From Diadophis punctatus similis (taxonomy: Eukaryota; Chordata; Lepidosauria; Squamata; Dipsadidae), in the NCBI GenBank assembly GCA_023053685.1, contig JALIGW010000005.1, positions 48,766,742-48,830,741 on the forward strand: a stretch of DNA of 64,000 nt, read 5' to 3'. The notes below the pieces were generated by a model, which made no database searches, was not told where the DNA came from, and saw only the letters and a list, made by a program, of their open reading frames with translations. Made by a program: the position numbers and the translations under genes. Positions 12,785 to 24,016 of this stretch are shown here, piece after piece (within the stretch, counting starts at the first letter, position 1; each line of letters begins with the position of its first letter).

Positions 12785-14045
12785 AAAATTTATTTATTTA
12801 TTTATTAAAATTTCTATGCCGCCCAACTCCCGGGGGACTCTGGGCGGCTAACAGCAGGTATAGAAATATAATCAATAAAAAACAATTTTAAAAACATATT
12901 AAAATACTATCAATCTTTTAAAAGAACTTTCACTCATACCCCACCTGCCGGAAGAGCCAAGTTTTTATTGCTTTACGGAAGGCCAGCAGGGTGGGGATAG
13001 TCCTGATCTCTGGAGGGAGTTGGTTCCAAAGGGAGGGGGCTCCCCACAGAGAAGGCTCTCCCCCTCGGCCCTGCCAACCGGCATTGCTTGGTCGACGGGA
13101 CCTGGAGGAGACCAACTCTGTGGGACCTAACCGGTCGTAGGGAGGTATGCGGCAGGATGCGGTCCCGAAGATAACCTGGCCCTGAGCCATGTAGGGCTTT
13201 AAAGGTAACGACCAACACCTTAAATTGGATCCGGAGACTAATGGGCAGCCAATGCAGCTGGCGGAGGATCGGTGTTACGTGGGTGCATCTGGGTACACCC
13301 ACCACATCTCATGCAGCTGCATTTTGCACCAATTGCAGTCGCCGGACACTCTTCAAGGGTAGCCCCATGTAGAGCGCATTGCAGTAATCCGGCCGTGAGG
13401 TGATAAGGGCATGAGTGACTGTGAGAAGTGCCTCCTTCTCCAAGTAGGGTCGCAATTGGTGCACAAGACGTACTTGTGCAAAGGTCCCCCTAGCCACAGC
13501 TGAAAGATGTTCCAATTTTAGCTGTGGGTCTAGGAGGACACCCAAATTGCGAACCCGTTCTGAGGGAGCTAATTTCTCCCCTCCAAGAACCAAGGAGGGA
13601 TAATTGGTCAAGTCCTTAGGAGGCAATATCCACAGCCACTCAGTCTTGTCAGGGTTAAGTTTTAGCCGGTTCTTCCCCATCCAGACCCTAACATCATCCA
13701 GGCAGCGGCCCATTACGTCTACGGCTTCCCCGAATTGAGACGGGGTGGAGATGTACAACTGGGTATCATCAGCATATTGCTGATACCTCACCCCGTGTCG
13801 TCGGATGATCTCACCCAGTGGCTTCATGTAGATGTTAAACAGGATGGGCGAGAGGACCGAGCCCTGCGGCACCCCACATAGTAGGGGCCTAGGGCTCGAC
13901 CTCTGCCCCCCTGTCAACACCGACTGCGTCCTGTCAGAGAGGAAGGAGGAGAACCACTGCAAAACAGACCTGCGTCCTGTCAGAGAGGAAGGAGGAGAAC
14001 CACTGTAAAACAGTGCCGCCCACCCCCACCTCTCCGAGAAATTAA
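12785..14045 (-). pseudogene. CR1/L3-class LINE, 5'-truncated, broken reverse transcriptase
   Basis: A minus-strand 217-aa frame (13309-13962) carries the reverse-transcriptase core: GVPQGSVLSPILFNIY, the catalytic YADDTQLY box, LNPDKTEWLW and the RPDYCNALY..LQLVQNAAA segment typical of CR1/L3/Jockey-clade elements. A stop and frame change near 13309 separate it from the C-terminal part (LRQLHWLPISLRIQFKVLV, about 13255). The 3' end is the GGGCGGCATAGAA motif with a (TAAA)n tail near 12788. A roughly 46-bp direct repeat (13924-13969 and 13970-14013) sits at the 5' break. It is not intact and has no host function. Confidence 0.88.
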
Positions 14046-14757
14046 CCCCAATGAGATTATCTTTAGACAGCTAAAGTTATGGAAGGGCTATTACAATTTT
14101 TTTATAAAAGAGCAAAAGGGAAAAAAACATAAAATCAGGAAATTAGCTAATTTAACTCCCTGGTAAGGGAGTTTTTTAAAAGTTAAGTCAAAACAGAAAC
14201 ACACACAAAAAGATTAGCTCCTGGACAAGGCAAAAGAGATAGGAACCAATCAGTGAAGAACATGAAATTCAAGAAATTGCATAATTTTAAATAAAAGAGG
14301 ATAAGTGTGAGACCTATAAAAGACACCAGTCAAGATTCTGGGAATTGTCTTTGAAGTGCTGGGAAACTGGGTAACACAATTCCGTAGCCAAAACCAAAAC
14401 AAAACAAATATCAAGATATTATTGGGAGCTTTGAAATTTTCTGAGTCAAAGTTTACTTCAATGTTAATAGGAAGAGAGACACTTTGGAAAGATGTTGGTC
14501 TTATTTTTTCTAATTTTAAACAAAAATGAATATACCAAGTCTAGAACAAGGCTACCAAAGTATTTCTGGCAGGAATCTTGTGCCTTTAAAGCATTGAAGA
14601 AATATAATATAGAAAGTTGCTACTGTTAAGTAATAATATTAAATGTGGCACTTTTATGAACATAAGTTGACTCTTATATGCCACTAGGGAAGGGATTAAC
14701 TTTTAAAAGACTTTTTAGGCAACCATAAAAATTTCAAGCAGATAAGATGGAATATTA
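14046..14757 (-). other. COL4A4 intron, no gene seen
   Basis: AT-rich sequence with no exon-like frame and no recognised repeat. Confidence 0.45.
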
Positions 14758-15001
14758 GAGCCGAGGTGGTGCAGTGGTTAGAGTGCAGCACTGCAGGCTA
14801 CTTCAGCTGACTGCTGGTTCAGCAGTTCAGCTGTTCAAATCTCACCGGCTCAAGGTTGACTCAGCCTTCCATCCTTCCGAGGTGGGTAAAATGAGGACCC
14901 AGATTGTTGGGGGCAATATGCTGACTCTGTAAACTGCTTAGAGAGGGCTGTAAAGCACTATGAAGCGGTATATAAGTCTAAGTGCTATTGCTATTGCTAT
15001 T
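14758..15001 (+). mobile_element. Sauria-type SINE
   Basis: A nearly complete copy from GAGCCGAGGTGGTGCAGTGG to a (CTATTG)n tail, with the box-B-like GTTCAAATCTCACCGG. Confidence 0.88.
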
Positions 15002-17043
15002 ATCAGATAATATGTTGGAGTTACAGTATCAGCTGCCTAAGTGACAATATACTGTAGTTTGTCATCCACAGACTTATTAGTCGGAATATGTACAATAAAT
15101 ATAATATTCATAAAATGTGTGAACTAATCTACAAAATTGGCTATGATTTCATATTTGTATCTCAGCCACACAACATGTAAACAAAAATATGTGCATTTAT
15201 TGGTGATATAATTTATTTATTTATTTATTTATAAGAGTTCTTATAGGCCGCCCAATCCCGTGGGACTCATCTTGAGTGCATCTTGCACTCATGACTTACC
15301 TGGCTTTTGTGCCTCACTATAATTTTAACTCTATGCCTATTACCAAATAGGTTTATATTTTCATGGTGTTCTTTTATTTATTTATTCATCCATTTATTTA
15401 TTTTATAAATCAAATCTATATCTATATTTCATAAAATGTGACCCTGGGCAATGTTCAACAAAGATATAAAATGATTTTTAAAAAGTCATTACTAAAAAGT
15501 TTTTTTTAAAAAAAATAATCCTAAAGTGTGCAAGACATTATATGTAAGTAGTCATAGAAGAGATCTCCCTGGCCTCCTGAGAGCCTCAGGCCTGATGACA
15601 TAGTAGCCAGGCCTTGAGGGACTTTCATAAAGTATGTAATGATGGAGCCGTTCAGATTCTCCTCATAGTTTTCTCATTACATGAATTGGCCATTTTTTCC
15701 TTATCAAAATATTTCCAAAACATTTTGTTTTCTTGATCTTTAGTCTGTATATGTACTTACGCATACTTAGTTATGCAAAAAAAGACATCTGGGTCATTTT
15801 ATCTTGAGGCAACATTCCAAGGGAAATATCAATCTATCCCTTGCTTTTTTGGCTTTTTAGATGCATGTTTCTGAGGCAGTGTTAAAAGGTTTCTGGGTTC
15901 CCCTCCCCCCAACTAAAACATGTTTTATTATCACTCTAGGAAAGCTATTTTTCAGTTTAACCTTGCACTGAAGATTAAAATGCTAGAATAGTCAAAACAT
16001 AGATTAATCACAAAAATTTTGACTATTTTTCATTTAATGATTTACAGCTCCTCCCAAATAAAACTGCCAGTGTTTTGTGGACCATCAAATTCTTTGCAAG
16101 CTGACCTTGGGTTCCTTCGAGGAAGGTGTGTAATAACAAATTACATTTTTGAGCTTCCTCTGCAGGAAATATTTGGCCTATGTTCTACTTTCAGTTCTCT
16201 TAAGATGTCACCAGTAGCTAAAATTTGGTTCAGAGGTTTCTCGAATGTGATGGGATTTTGTGGCAATTAGGCAGGATTTCTTATACCGATGAATAAGTGG
16301 AGAAAGGCTTCCTGAAGAGAGAAAGTTTGCTTAAAATTATTATTTGCTACCTTATTAGTTGCATCAATTTTGGGAAGTATATAAGCTATAGAAGTTCTTA
16401 GGTTTTCAAGTTGCAGATATTTTAAGCCTGATGTATAGTACATATTATAGTACATACATATAGTACATATATATGTATAGTACATATTTTCTAAAAACAA
16501 ATTTATGAATAGTTTGCCCACAACAATAATAGGGGCATTGCTTAGGAAGATTATTAGCCTGCTTTGTAAGATTAATTTCAGATTCAGACCAGATGCCTAT
16601 GAGAGTTTTTTCTTAAATCCTAATTTCCAGTTTGCTTCAGCTTCAATGCTATACTCTGTCCTGATGTTTAATTGTACAGAAAGTCAGATATGATTTGCTA
16701 AACATGCTATTGAAGTAATTCTCACTAATTATATTCAAGACAAACGTTCATATTGAGCTTTACAGCAAATGTTAAAAGTCCCACTATATTCAATACGTAA
16801 ATGTAAATTTGCTAGCTAACTTGACTAATTATACTAAGGAATCTTTTCCAAGCAACTTTATGTTTTCCAATAGGTCAGGGCATTATAACATTGAAGATAT
16901 GCAAAATTATTTATTGGTTAAAGTTATTATTCATTTTTCATCAATAACACATACAGTATCTCAGAGATTTTATTGATTCAAAAATAATTTTGTAACATGC
17001 ATGTGAATAAAAGAAGAACATTTTTTTTATTTGTATCACTTAC
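15002..17043 (-). other. COL4A4 intron, one short LINE relic
   Basis: Positions 15208-15265 match the 3' tip of the LINE family at 12785 ((TTTA)n then GGCCGCCCAATCCCGTGGGACTC). A (TTTA)n patch lies near 15373-15402. Otherwise no exon, RNA gene or repeat is seen. Confidence 0.45.
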
Positions 17044-17083
17044 CCCATAAGATGTCTGGACTGAAGCAACAATTATTAGCCAC
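17044..17083 (-). CDS. COL4A4: COL4A4 exon encoding the signal-peptide core
   Basis: This 40-nt exon lies between a CTAG acceptor and a strong GTAAGT donor. It begins with the third base of a split codon and reads WLIIVASVQTSYG, joining in phase 0 to GSYIGHC of the next exon. Human alpha-4 has SLILILFSVQYVYG at the equivalent place (from memory), sharing the hydrophobic stretch, SVQ and YG. In-frame TGA upstream means the exon cannot extend further in this frame. It was recognised by frame, splice sites and similarity together; no long open frame marks it. Confidence 0.78.
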
Positions 17084-17565
17084 CTAGTTCACAGGAGGAT
17101 ACAGATTAAATTAGGATAATCAGCCTCAAATTGATATAAGAAAATCTTATTGCAAGGATTTAAAATAATTAGAAAAATGATTAGATTTTTTTCTTTATTT
17201 TTCTAACTCAGTGGCTCAGTTTGCATTATATATAGTTTAAGATATGACAATTAAAGAGTGATTCTCTGTGTCAAACATACTCAGCCACTGTGATTACTTT
17301 ATATCACGTGAGTCTTAAAAATTGAGAAAATTGAAAAAATATGGTTAAGTATGGGATGGAATATTGGACAAACATACCACCTTCTTCTCAAGATATAAAA
17401 TGGGAAGACTGTAAAAGTGTGGATTTCATATCCTATGTATTATTTATTAATTCTTCATAGTTCCTTATGACCACAGTCACATATTTGCAGAGTTGATACA
17501 GGTAGTTCTCAAATTATGACAACTGAGCCCAAATATCTGATGCTAAGTAAGTTAAGTGAATTTTG

Positions 17566-17779
17566 CCATGGTGGCACAGTGGTTAGAATGCAGTATTGCA
17601 GACTAACTCTGTCCACTGCCAGGAATTTGATTCTCACTGGCTCAAGGTTGACTCAGCCCTCCATCTTTCCGAGGTCAGTAAAATGAGGAGCCTGATTGTT
17701 GGGGGCAATATGCTGACTCTGTAAACCACTTAGAGAGGGCTGAAAAGTGGTATGTAAGTCTAAATGCTATTACTATTGC
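17566..17779 (+). mobile_element. Sauria-type SINE, diverged, nested
   Basis: The GGTGGCACAGTGGTTAG head, GGCTCAAGGTTGACTCAGC body and CTATTACTATTG tail are recognisable despite many changes. Confidence 0.8.
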
Positions 17780-18057
17780 CCCATTTTACAACATTTGTTG
17801 CCACAGTTGTTAAGTGAATCACTGCAGTTGTTAAGTTAGTAACACAGTTGTTAGGTGAATCTGGCTTCTCCATTGATTTTGCTTATCAGAAGGTTGCAAA
17901 AATGATCAGATGACCCTGGGACACTGCAGGTGTCATAAATATAAGCCAGTTGCCAAGCATTCAAATTTTGATCACATGACCATGGGGATGCTGCAATGGT
18001 TATAAGTGTGTAAAACAGTCATAAGTCACTTTTTTCAATGCCACTGTAACTTTGAAC

Positions 18058-18280
18058 CAGAGGTGGGTTCCTACCGGTTCAGACCGGTTCTACAGAACCG
18101 TTAGTAACTTGACGGCCTGGGTCTCTGGAACTCGCAGCAACCCAGGCCTGCCACGCCCCTGAGCCGGTTCTCTTGTTTTTTGCTTCTGCGCATGGACAGA
18201 AGCTTTTTTTAGTACTGTGCATGCCCGCGTGTCACGTCCCTGAACGAACCGGCAGTAGAAGAATCCGGAACCCACCCCTG
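18058..18280. mobile_element. hAT-type MITE, CAGRGGTGGGTTC family
   Basis: Ends CAGAGGTGGGTTCCTACCGG and GGAACCCACCCCTG, with the exact 8-bp duplication CTTTGAAC at 18050-18057 and 18281-18288. An 8-bp duplication and CAGRGGTG termini define hAT. There is no coding capacity. A 61-aa minus frame inside has no meaning. Confidence 0.92.
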
Positions 18281-18328
18281 CTTTGAACAGTCACTAAATG
18301 AATGATTGTAAATCAAGGACTACCTGTA

Positions 18329-19014
18329 CCATCTTCCTTTAACAAAACACATATCCCACCTACAAGTATGAGATAATTACCATGCAGTACAGTATCCATA
18401 ATGGCAACCTTTGCCCTAATCCATAGATTATTTCACATGCTTTACATAATGGAGAAGTTTATAGCACACTGTTATTGATAGCTCCCCTTTACTGTGTACA
18501 TTATTGTTGACCCTATTTGAGAGTTTCTGTAACACATTGTCCATACAGGACAGTTTTGTACATTATCCTAGTTTAAATCATGGCTATCTGGTTTATGCTT
18601 TACTAAGGTAAGTGAACCCAGCTTGTATGATAGTTGGTGCTAAAACAAAACAATGGAGTAATAACTTTTGTCTTAAGTATCTTTTTTGCCATCCTATTTT
18701 ACCAGCAGAAAATGAGATGTCATATAATTTTTTATTTCTCTTATTTGCTGTGTTGTCAGATAATCTCTAATTAGTGTAGACTTGGCTTTAGAAAAGTAAA
18801 CTAAGCATCCTGGTCATGGAATAGAGATTTCCCACCTCACGTTTCTCACTGAAACCAAAGTTGCAAAGTTTTCTGTCTCTGTTAGAGGATGATTAAAATC
18901 TTTACTTTGCTTTTCTTAATTTTTATAGAGTTTTTCCCTACCAAGTAATAGATACAAAGAGTCAGATTATGGGGAAAGTATTTCAGCACTTCTAGAGGGC
19001 ACCAGATTACTTAC
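18329..19014 (-). other. COL4A4 intron, no gene seen
   Basis: AT-rich. GTAGGT near 18366 (minus strand) follows an ATG-headed stub of six codons that could be an alternative start segment for COL4A4; see the candidate at 19015. Confidence 0.4.
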
Positions 19015-19022
19015 CTCTGCAT
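19015..19022 (-). CDS. COL4A4: Candidate COL4A4 start-codon segment (ATG CAG AG)
   Basis: A minus-strand ATG with A at -3 is followed by CAG AG and a consensus GTAAGT donor. Its phase (2 bases into a codon) is what the exon at 17044 needs. The junction codon becomes AGG, giving MQRWLIIVASVQTSYG, a short but well-formed signal peptide. No in-frame stop separates it from an upstream CTTTTTTAG acceptor near 19097. A rival is ATGGTAATTATC.. near 18390 with a poorer GTAGGT donor, giving MVIISYLWLIIVAS. Neither is proven; human alpha-4 has a longer N-region. Confidence 0.35.
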
Positions 19023-19756
19023 TGTACCATACCATTCAACACAAACATATTGTTCATGACATTTTAAAACTGTTATGTCAAGGATGGATGGCCTAAAAAA
19101 GAGATTTCCCCCAATAGATAACTTCTCCCACCTACAAAGATTAAGTGCAGAGGATATAGGAAATTAAGGAATAGAAAGAGCTAAAGTTTCAGTGGAAACA
19201 TGGGTAAATTAGAGAATTCCCTGTTTCTTTAACCAACAAAATTAATGTGCATATATTTGTGCTTATATTTTGAATTTTGTCAGTATCTAGCAAATATATG
19301 GGTACATACCAGATGCAATCTATTTCAAGTAGCACCAATCAGATTAAAAACCAGCATACTGAGCCTGCTTCTGTTTTCTAATTTGAAAGTTATTACTATA
19401 ACTAGAAGAGAAAACATACCATACAGATGTAATAAATTTAATCCAATATAAGCAATTCATTATGGATTGTAGTTTATATTAATATGTTTGAATCCAGGCC
19501 TTCAAAATTTTAATTTTTAATAACCAAGACTTGATCCCACTGCAGGTATAAAAACCACGTTCAATATTCTTCTTGGCTTTGTGATCTGCTGGGAAAGAAA
19601 GTATGATAAACTTTAATTGTATGCACAAATATTTTTAACTTTATATTTAAGTTCAGATATTTTGGAAATATTAGCAGACTCCTCTGGAGTGAAATACTAA
19701 TGTAAATATCCATTAAGTTAGTCTTCTGGTGTCACAGAACAAATGCTCTTGCTTTC

Positions 19757-19757
<1 letters not shown>
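19023..19757 (-). other. Upstream COL4A4 intron, no gene seen
   Basis: AT-rich. No recognised repeat or exon is seen beyond the candidate start segment next to it. Confidence 0.4.

Positions 19758-19852
<95 letters not shown>
19758..19852. repeat. (TA)n microsatellite
   Basis: About 95 bp of uninterrupted TA. Confidence 0.97.
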
Positions 19853-19855
<3 letters not shown>

Positions 19856-20576
19856 ACAAGATTGTTTTCAAAAGCAAAAACATAACCAGATAGACAATAA
19901 TTCCCAAGGTTTTTTTAAACATGCATGTCAGAAAAATCAATGTAAATTTCAGACACTTCAGACACCTGGAAATGCTCCTGTTATCCATGGTAGGATTATT
20001 TACAGGCACCTGCAAATGTGTCTTTATTTCAGTTTGGGATTTAGCTATGCCCTAATGAAGGAACCATCAAGAACCTGACCCTAGGCCTCATTCAGTTCTT
20101 CACTCAAGAGCAGTGCAATTCAAGAAACTTGATTTATGAGAATAAGTAATTCAGTACCAAAATGTATATTTTGAAAATGTCTAAGAACTTCTATTTGGGG
20201 GGACCAAGATGTCTTTTGTCATTTTTTTTAAAGAATCAAGAGAATTCTTATGAGTACTTGGAAGATCGCTTTCTAGAACACCATTCTAGAAAAACATTTT
20301 AATCCAAGTAGAAATATGGAGGCAAATGTAAAGCTAATTTGTTTTGGCATTGTTTTCTAATTACAAAAATCCCGGCACTGAATACTAACTCTGGCACACC
20401 TAGTAGGAGTTTTGATTTCCCTTTGAATAACAAATTCTTTCCATATCACAATTCTTTTCCAAAGAGAGATTTGAGGGTAACATAACATAACAGAAATAGT
20501 TGCAAAAACCTTTAACAAGGTTAGCTTAGGTTAAAGTCTTCATTCAGAATATACATTGCATTAAACCATAACATGC
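19853..20576. other. Intron, nothing recognised
   Basis: No exon, RNA gene or repeat family is apparent. Confidence 0.4.
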
Positions 20577-20584
20577 CTTTATCA

Positions 20585-21200
20585 TAAGGTGACCAGATTT
20601 TAATATTTGTAAAGCGGGACACCATTGATGGGGGGGGGTGTTTCTAGGGGAGCAAGACGGGAGGGGTCCGTCTCTCTTATCCTGCAGCTTTGTGCACCCC
20701 CCCAAACACCCTCCCTTCATCGCAGCCAGGGGTGGGTTCCTACTGGCGCAGGCTTACCTGTTCGTCGCCGCAGAGCCGAAGAAGCTGGTGGCGTTCGCGG
20801 CACGGGACTTCCCCCACCCGCTTTCCCCGGCTGCCGGGACGCCACCATTTGCGTTCTTTTGCCCTCTGCGCATGCACAAAGCGTTCTCCTTGCACAGAGG
20901 GCAAAAGAACGCAAATGGCGGCATCCCGGCGGCCGGGGAAAGCGGGCGGGGGAAACCCCGTGCCGCGAATGCCACCAGCTTCTTCAGCTCTGCGGCGACA
21001 AACAGGCAAGACTGCCGCTGCCCCTCTCACTGCCCTCCCTCCCCGCCTGGCAGGAGGAGGCAGGCGAGGCAGGAGGCAGAGGGGTGTGCAGGGCAAATTC
21101 AAATTAAAAAAGCGGGACTTTTTTGAAACGCCGTGGGAAGCGGGACAAATTATTAAAAAGTGGGACTGTCCCGCCAAAAGCTGGACGTCTGGTCACCTTA
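20585..21200. mobile_element. hAT-type element, TAAGGTGACCAGA family, with palindromic core
   Basis: TIRs TAAGGTGACCAGA and TCTGGTCACCTTA are bounded by the exact 8-bp duplication CTTTATCA (20577-20584 and 21201-21208). The middle (about 20745-21005) is a long GC-rich palindrome containing CTCTGCGCATGC and CAGAGCCGAAGAAGCTG. A CAGGGGTGGGTTC terminus at 20727 suggests a second hAT family inserted inside and lost its right end. Six overlapping frames on both strands are products of the palindrome. Confidence 0.9.
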
Positions 21201-21208
21201 CTTTATCA

Positions 21209-23439
21209 CCTGTAATTTAGCATGCTGGCCTGGTTTAGCCATTATCCAAAGTAAAATATGAGGAATACTCATTTTCTCACTAAAATCATGGTTAGCTGAA
21301 CCATGGTTTCACACAGTATCTAAACCATACTAAAGTTTGCCAAACAAACAAACAAATAAACAAACAGAATATGTCTTTAAAGTATTACTTGCTTTTTCCC
21401 CAGAAGGGGCATTACCTTGAGGAAACATAGACAGCATCGATAATGCTTCACTCTGATTCTGTTAAATGTGTCACACAATACCTCAAAAATCCATTTTAAG
21501 CCTATTCAATTTCGTAGTTAAACTGCTAAGCTACCTTGACAATCTTTAAGTAAATATTAAAAAATACCTTCTCAGTCAACATAATGTAATAGTCTTAATA
21601 ATAAATAGAAAGTGAATGATAGTGACAGGGAAATCCTGAAAACCTTATAAAGGACAATGTTGGAAGGAACATGGAAGTAATATTCCAAATTAGTTTTCAA
21701 GGCTGGATTTCCGGAAATAACACCATCTTTTCTTGGATCAGTTAATGTAAAAAGTCTTACAGACAAGGTAACTTGACAAGAATCATCTTACGGCACCTGC
21801 TGTTATAAATCAATCTGATATGAGAAAATGACAGGGTAACTCAAGGTCAAAACATTTTATTCTACATGTATTAACATAAATTATGTACACCACATATACT
21901 AAAAAAATCTGCCACTTCTACCCTCTCTATAGTAAAAACAATTTGCCTTAATGGGTTAAAAAAATAAGGTCCAAATATTTCTGTAAAAAATCCTTTTGTC
22001 ACAGCTTTGGATGTGAGCCCTAATGTGATTTTTAAAATTGTCATGAAATAGTAATTTTATGCATAATCAGACTCAAAATGCAAAGATCTGGACTATCATA
22101 AAAAGGAAGGAACAAGAAACAGAAAAGTCTAATTTTTTGCCATCACCTAGTGGTCATCCAGATTTTTGCACTCCAGACTCCTTAAATTTCATGAGATTGT
22201 TGGCTTATCTAATTCAGGACTTTGATACTGTACTTATCTGTCTGTTAAGTAGACAAACTGTTAAGCAGGGTTGTGCATTCTTTTAAAATAATTTGGAAGG
22301 AGTACTTCAGAATTGTGCAACCACAGCACATCCCTGCTCCTTCTTCTGGCTATAACAACAACCTGCAGCTATTTCAAGAGTCACAGCCTTTTACCCCCAA
22401 AATCTGAAAAAAAGACAAGCTGTTTTAAGAAATAGCAGTGAGGGACTGAACTTGTGTTAAATATAAAGCACTGATTCCTAATTATTCCTAATGATTTTTA
22501 AAATTTGCATAACCCTATGAACTAAAATTCTGAAATCCAAAGACCCAGGGATTTCCCACTAAAGATATATCTAAACAACAGTTTGCTTATTCCAAACCAA
22601 AAGTAGGGCTATTGCTCCTGGACTCCAAAAAAAAACCCTGAATAGTAGCAAAGAGATCCAGAACTTTCTAATTGATATAACAACAAAAATCCAATCAGGG
22701 ATGTACTGTGGCCTGATATAAAGAAATGGCCAAAATATAGCCCTAAAATCCCCTTTTTCTGATTCTCAGAGTTGTCCATGACCCAAATGTTTGAAAACTG
22801 ATGACAAATCACACACCAGCAAGCCTTTTAGCCTTTCTTCCAGGCATATTTAGGGTTCAGTCTAAGGAACAATGAGGGCACATGTTCAAATGGTTAGCTA
22901 GCAGCTTTGGGCTGTGCTAAACATCCCAAACCAGAGGGAATAAATCTCAAAATATCTCCAGGTTTGGTCCAAACAGGTCAAAGTTTCTGAGCACCATTCT
23001 CTTGTCTCAAGATATCTGGCCACTATTCCAATTTGTATCTAGTAGAAAGGGAGGGGGGAACCAGGGATTCCTCCCAAGTACACCCAGCCCTGTCCAGCCC
23101 TGCCCTGTCCTGCCAAGTCCCTATGGCATGGTTGCTATATCATGCAATGAAATACCAACTCATTTGAAGTTGTCTTTAGCTGCCCCAGCATTAAAGACGT
23201 ATTTCCTATTGCATTGCAATCTCTTCCAAGGGCAAATATCAGGATGTGAATAGTTTGTTAGGCTTTGTCACTCATTGCCTTGAAGGAAGAACAGAACGAC
23301 CCGAAGTAATTGAGAAGAGGGGCCCTAGGGATTTCCCACGGGAAGAGCAAATGTCATCCTGCACCCTTGTCTGCCAACTCAAAGACAGATGGATACAAAG
23401 CGCTTCAACTGAGCAGCGGAAGGCAAAAGACCTTCCGCT
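21209..23439. other. Upstream intron/intergenic, no gene seen
   Basis: AT-rich to about 23 kb, then rising GC. (CAAA)n is present near 21342-21365. No exon is seen with confidence; it lies in COL4A4 intron 1 if the exon at 23625 is real. Confidence 0.4.
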
Positions 23440-23624
23440 CCCTTCCTTAAGAGCTGCAGCCTTCCCGATCAGGCAATGCAGATGTGGTGGGACGTTGACC
23501 CCTGGACCGCGTTGTATTCTGAGAGTTTGGGTCCCAACACGTCGGGCACTTGACTCGGGATGCTACCTTCTCTCCCCCACAACCCCACCTTCCTTTCCCC
23601 GCCACGTTCCTCCGACGGGCGTAC

Positions 23625-23745
23625 CTGACTTCTAGGAGACCAGCCCCTGAAGCTCGCGTCCTCGGCTCCCGCCCGGCTGCTCCGCCGTCCGTGTTTCCTC
23701 CTCTAGGGCAAAGTTCTGGCGCTTCCACACTTGTCTACTCTCCTC
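23625..23745 (-). other. COL4A4: Possible COL4A4 non-coding first exon
   Basis: On the minus strand AGAAGTCAG is followed by GTACGC, a reasonable donor, within the CpG-rich block. Human COL4A4 begins with an untranslated exon close to the COL4A3 start. The 5' end given is a guess. Confidence 0.3.
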
Positions 23746-23811
23746 CCGCCACCCCCCCGGAGGGGGGAGGAGCTTTCCCTGGACGGTGCGTGGATGCGCC
23801 AGGGATGGGTG

Positions 23812-23832
23812 GGTGAGTGAGTGAGTGAGTGA
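23812..23832. repeat. (GTGA)n short tandem repeat upstream of the COL4A3 ATG
   Basis: Five GTGA/GAGT units in the presumed 5' UTR or core promoter of COL4A3. Confidence 0.9.
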
Positions 23833-23893
23833 CATCAGGACGGAGGCGAAGTTGGGGACCGCAGACCTGTGATGCTGGAAAGGAAGGACAGGA

Positions 23894-24016
23894 ATGCCGC
23901 GAGACATGAAGAGGCTCGTGCGCCCCCAAACCTGGCACTTGGGGCTAGCCTTCATTTACATGCTGGCTTTGGGGGGCTGGGAGCAGGACGGCTTTCCTAC
24001 TGCTGTTGCCGCGAAG
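23894..24016 (+). CDS. COL4A3: COL4A3 exon 1, signal peptide
   Basis: The 41 codons begin MPRDMKRLVRPQTWHLGLAF, with hydrophobic core LGLAFIYMLALGGW and basic N-region, ending AVAAK before a GTGAGT donor (phase 0). Human exon 1 ends ..APAASK in the same phase. The first ATG is chosen; a second at codon 5 would leave the signal intact. It is about 12 residues longer than the human leader. Confidence 0.88.

Larger units (their letters stand above)
17499..18326. mobile_element. TA-flanked pogo/Tc1-mariner-like element carrying two nested insertions
   Basis: Terminal inverted repeats CAGGTAGTTCTCAAATTATG and its degenerate reverse complement (..AATCAAGGACTACCTG) are flanked by TA at both ends, as in Tc1/mariner/pogo elements. 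No transposase frame is present. A SINE (17566-17779) and a hAT-type element (18058-18280) lie inside it, so it is the oldest of the three. Related copies are at 45729 and 53279. Confidence 0.8.
23440..23893. promoter_or_regulatory. CpG-rich bidirectional promoter region of COL4A4 and COL4A3
   Basis: GC and CpG rise sharply between AT-rich flanks, just upstream of the COL4A3 ATG and head to head with COL4A4. There is no TATA box near either gene. The dyad CCCCCCGGAGGGGGG at 23752-23767 and several C-rich runs are plausible Sp1-type or CTC-box sites. Shared promoters between paired collagen IV genes are established; exact start sites cannot be read from sequence alone. Confidence 0.7.

Noticed and set aside
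20625..21220. Overlapping 145-176 aa frames on both strands
   Set aside because: They are mirror images produced by the palindrome inside a hAT element bounded by an exact 8-bp duplication.
21408..21766. Minus-strand hydrophobic stretches (RCCLCFLK before GTAATG; 64-aa frame at 21572) as the COL4A4 signal exon
   Set aside because: No in-frame ATG, or stops before the donor, and the phase does not fit the exon at 17044.
21795..21850. Good minus-strand GTAAGA donor as a COL4A4 coding exon
   Set aside because: In-frame stop five codons upstream and no Met.
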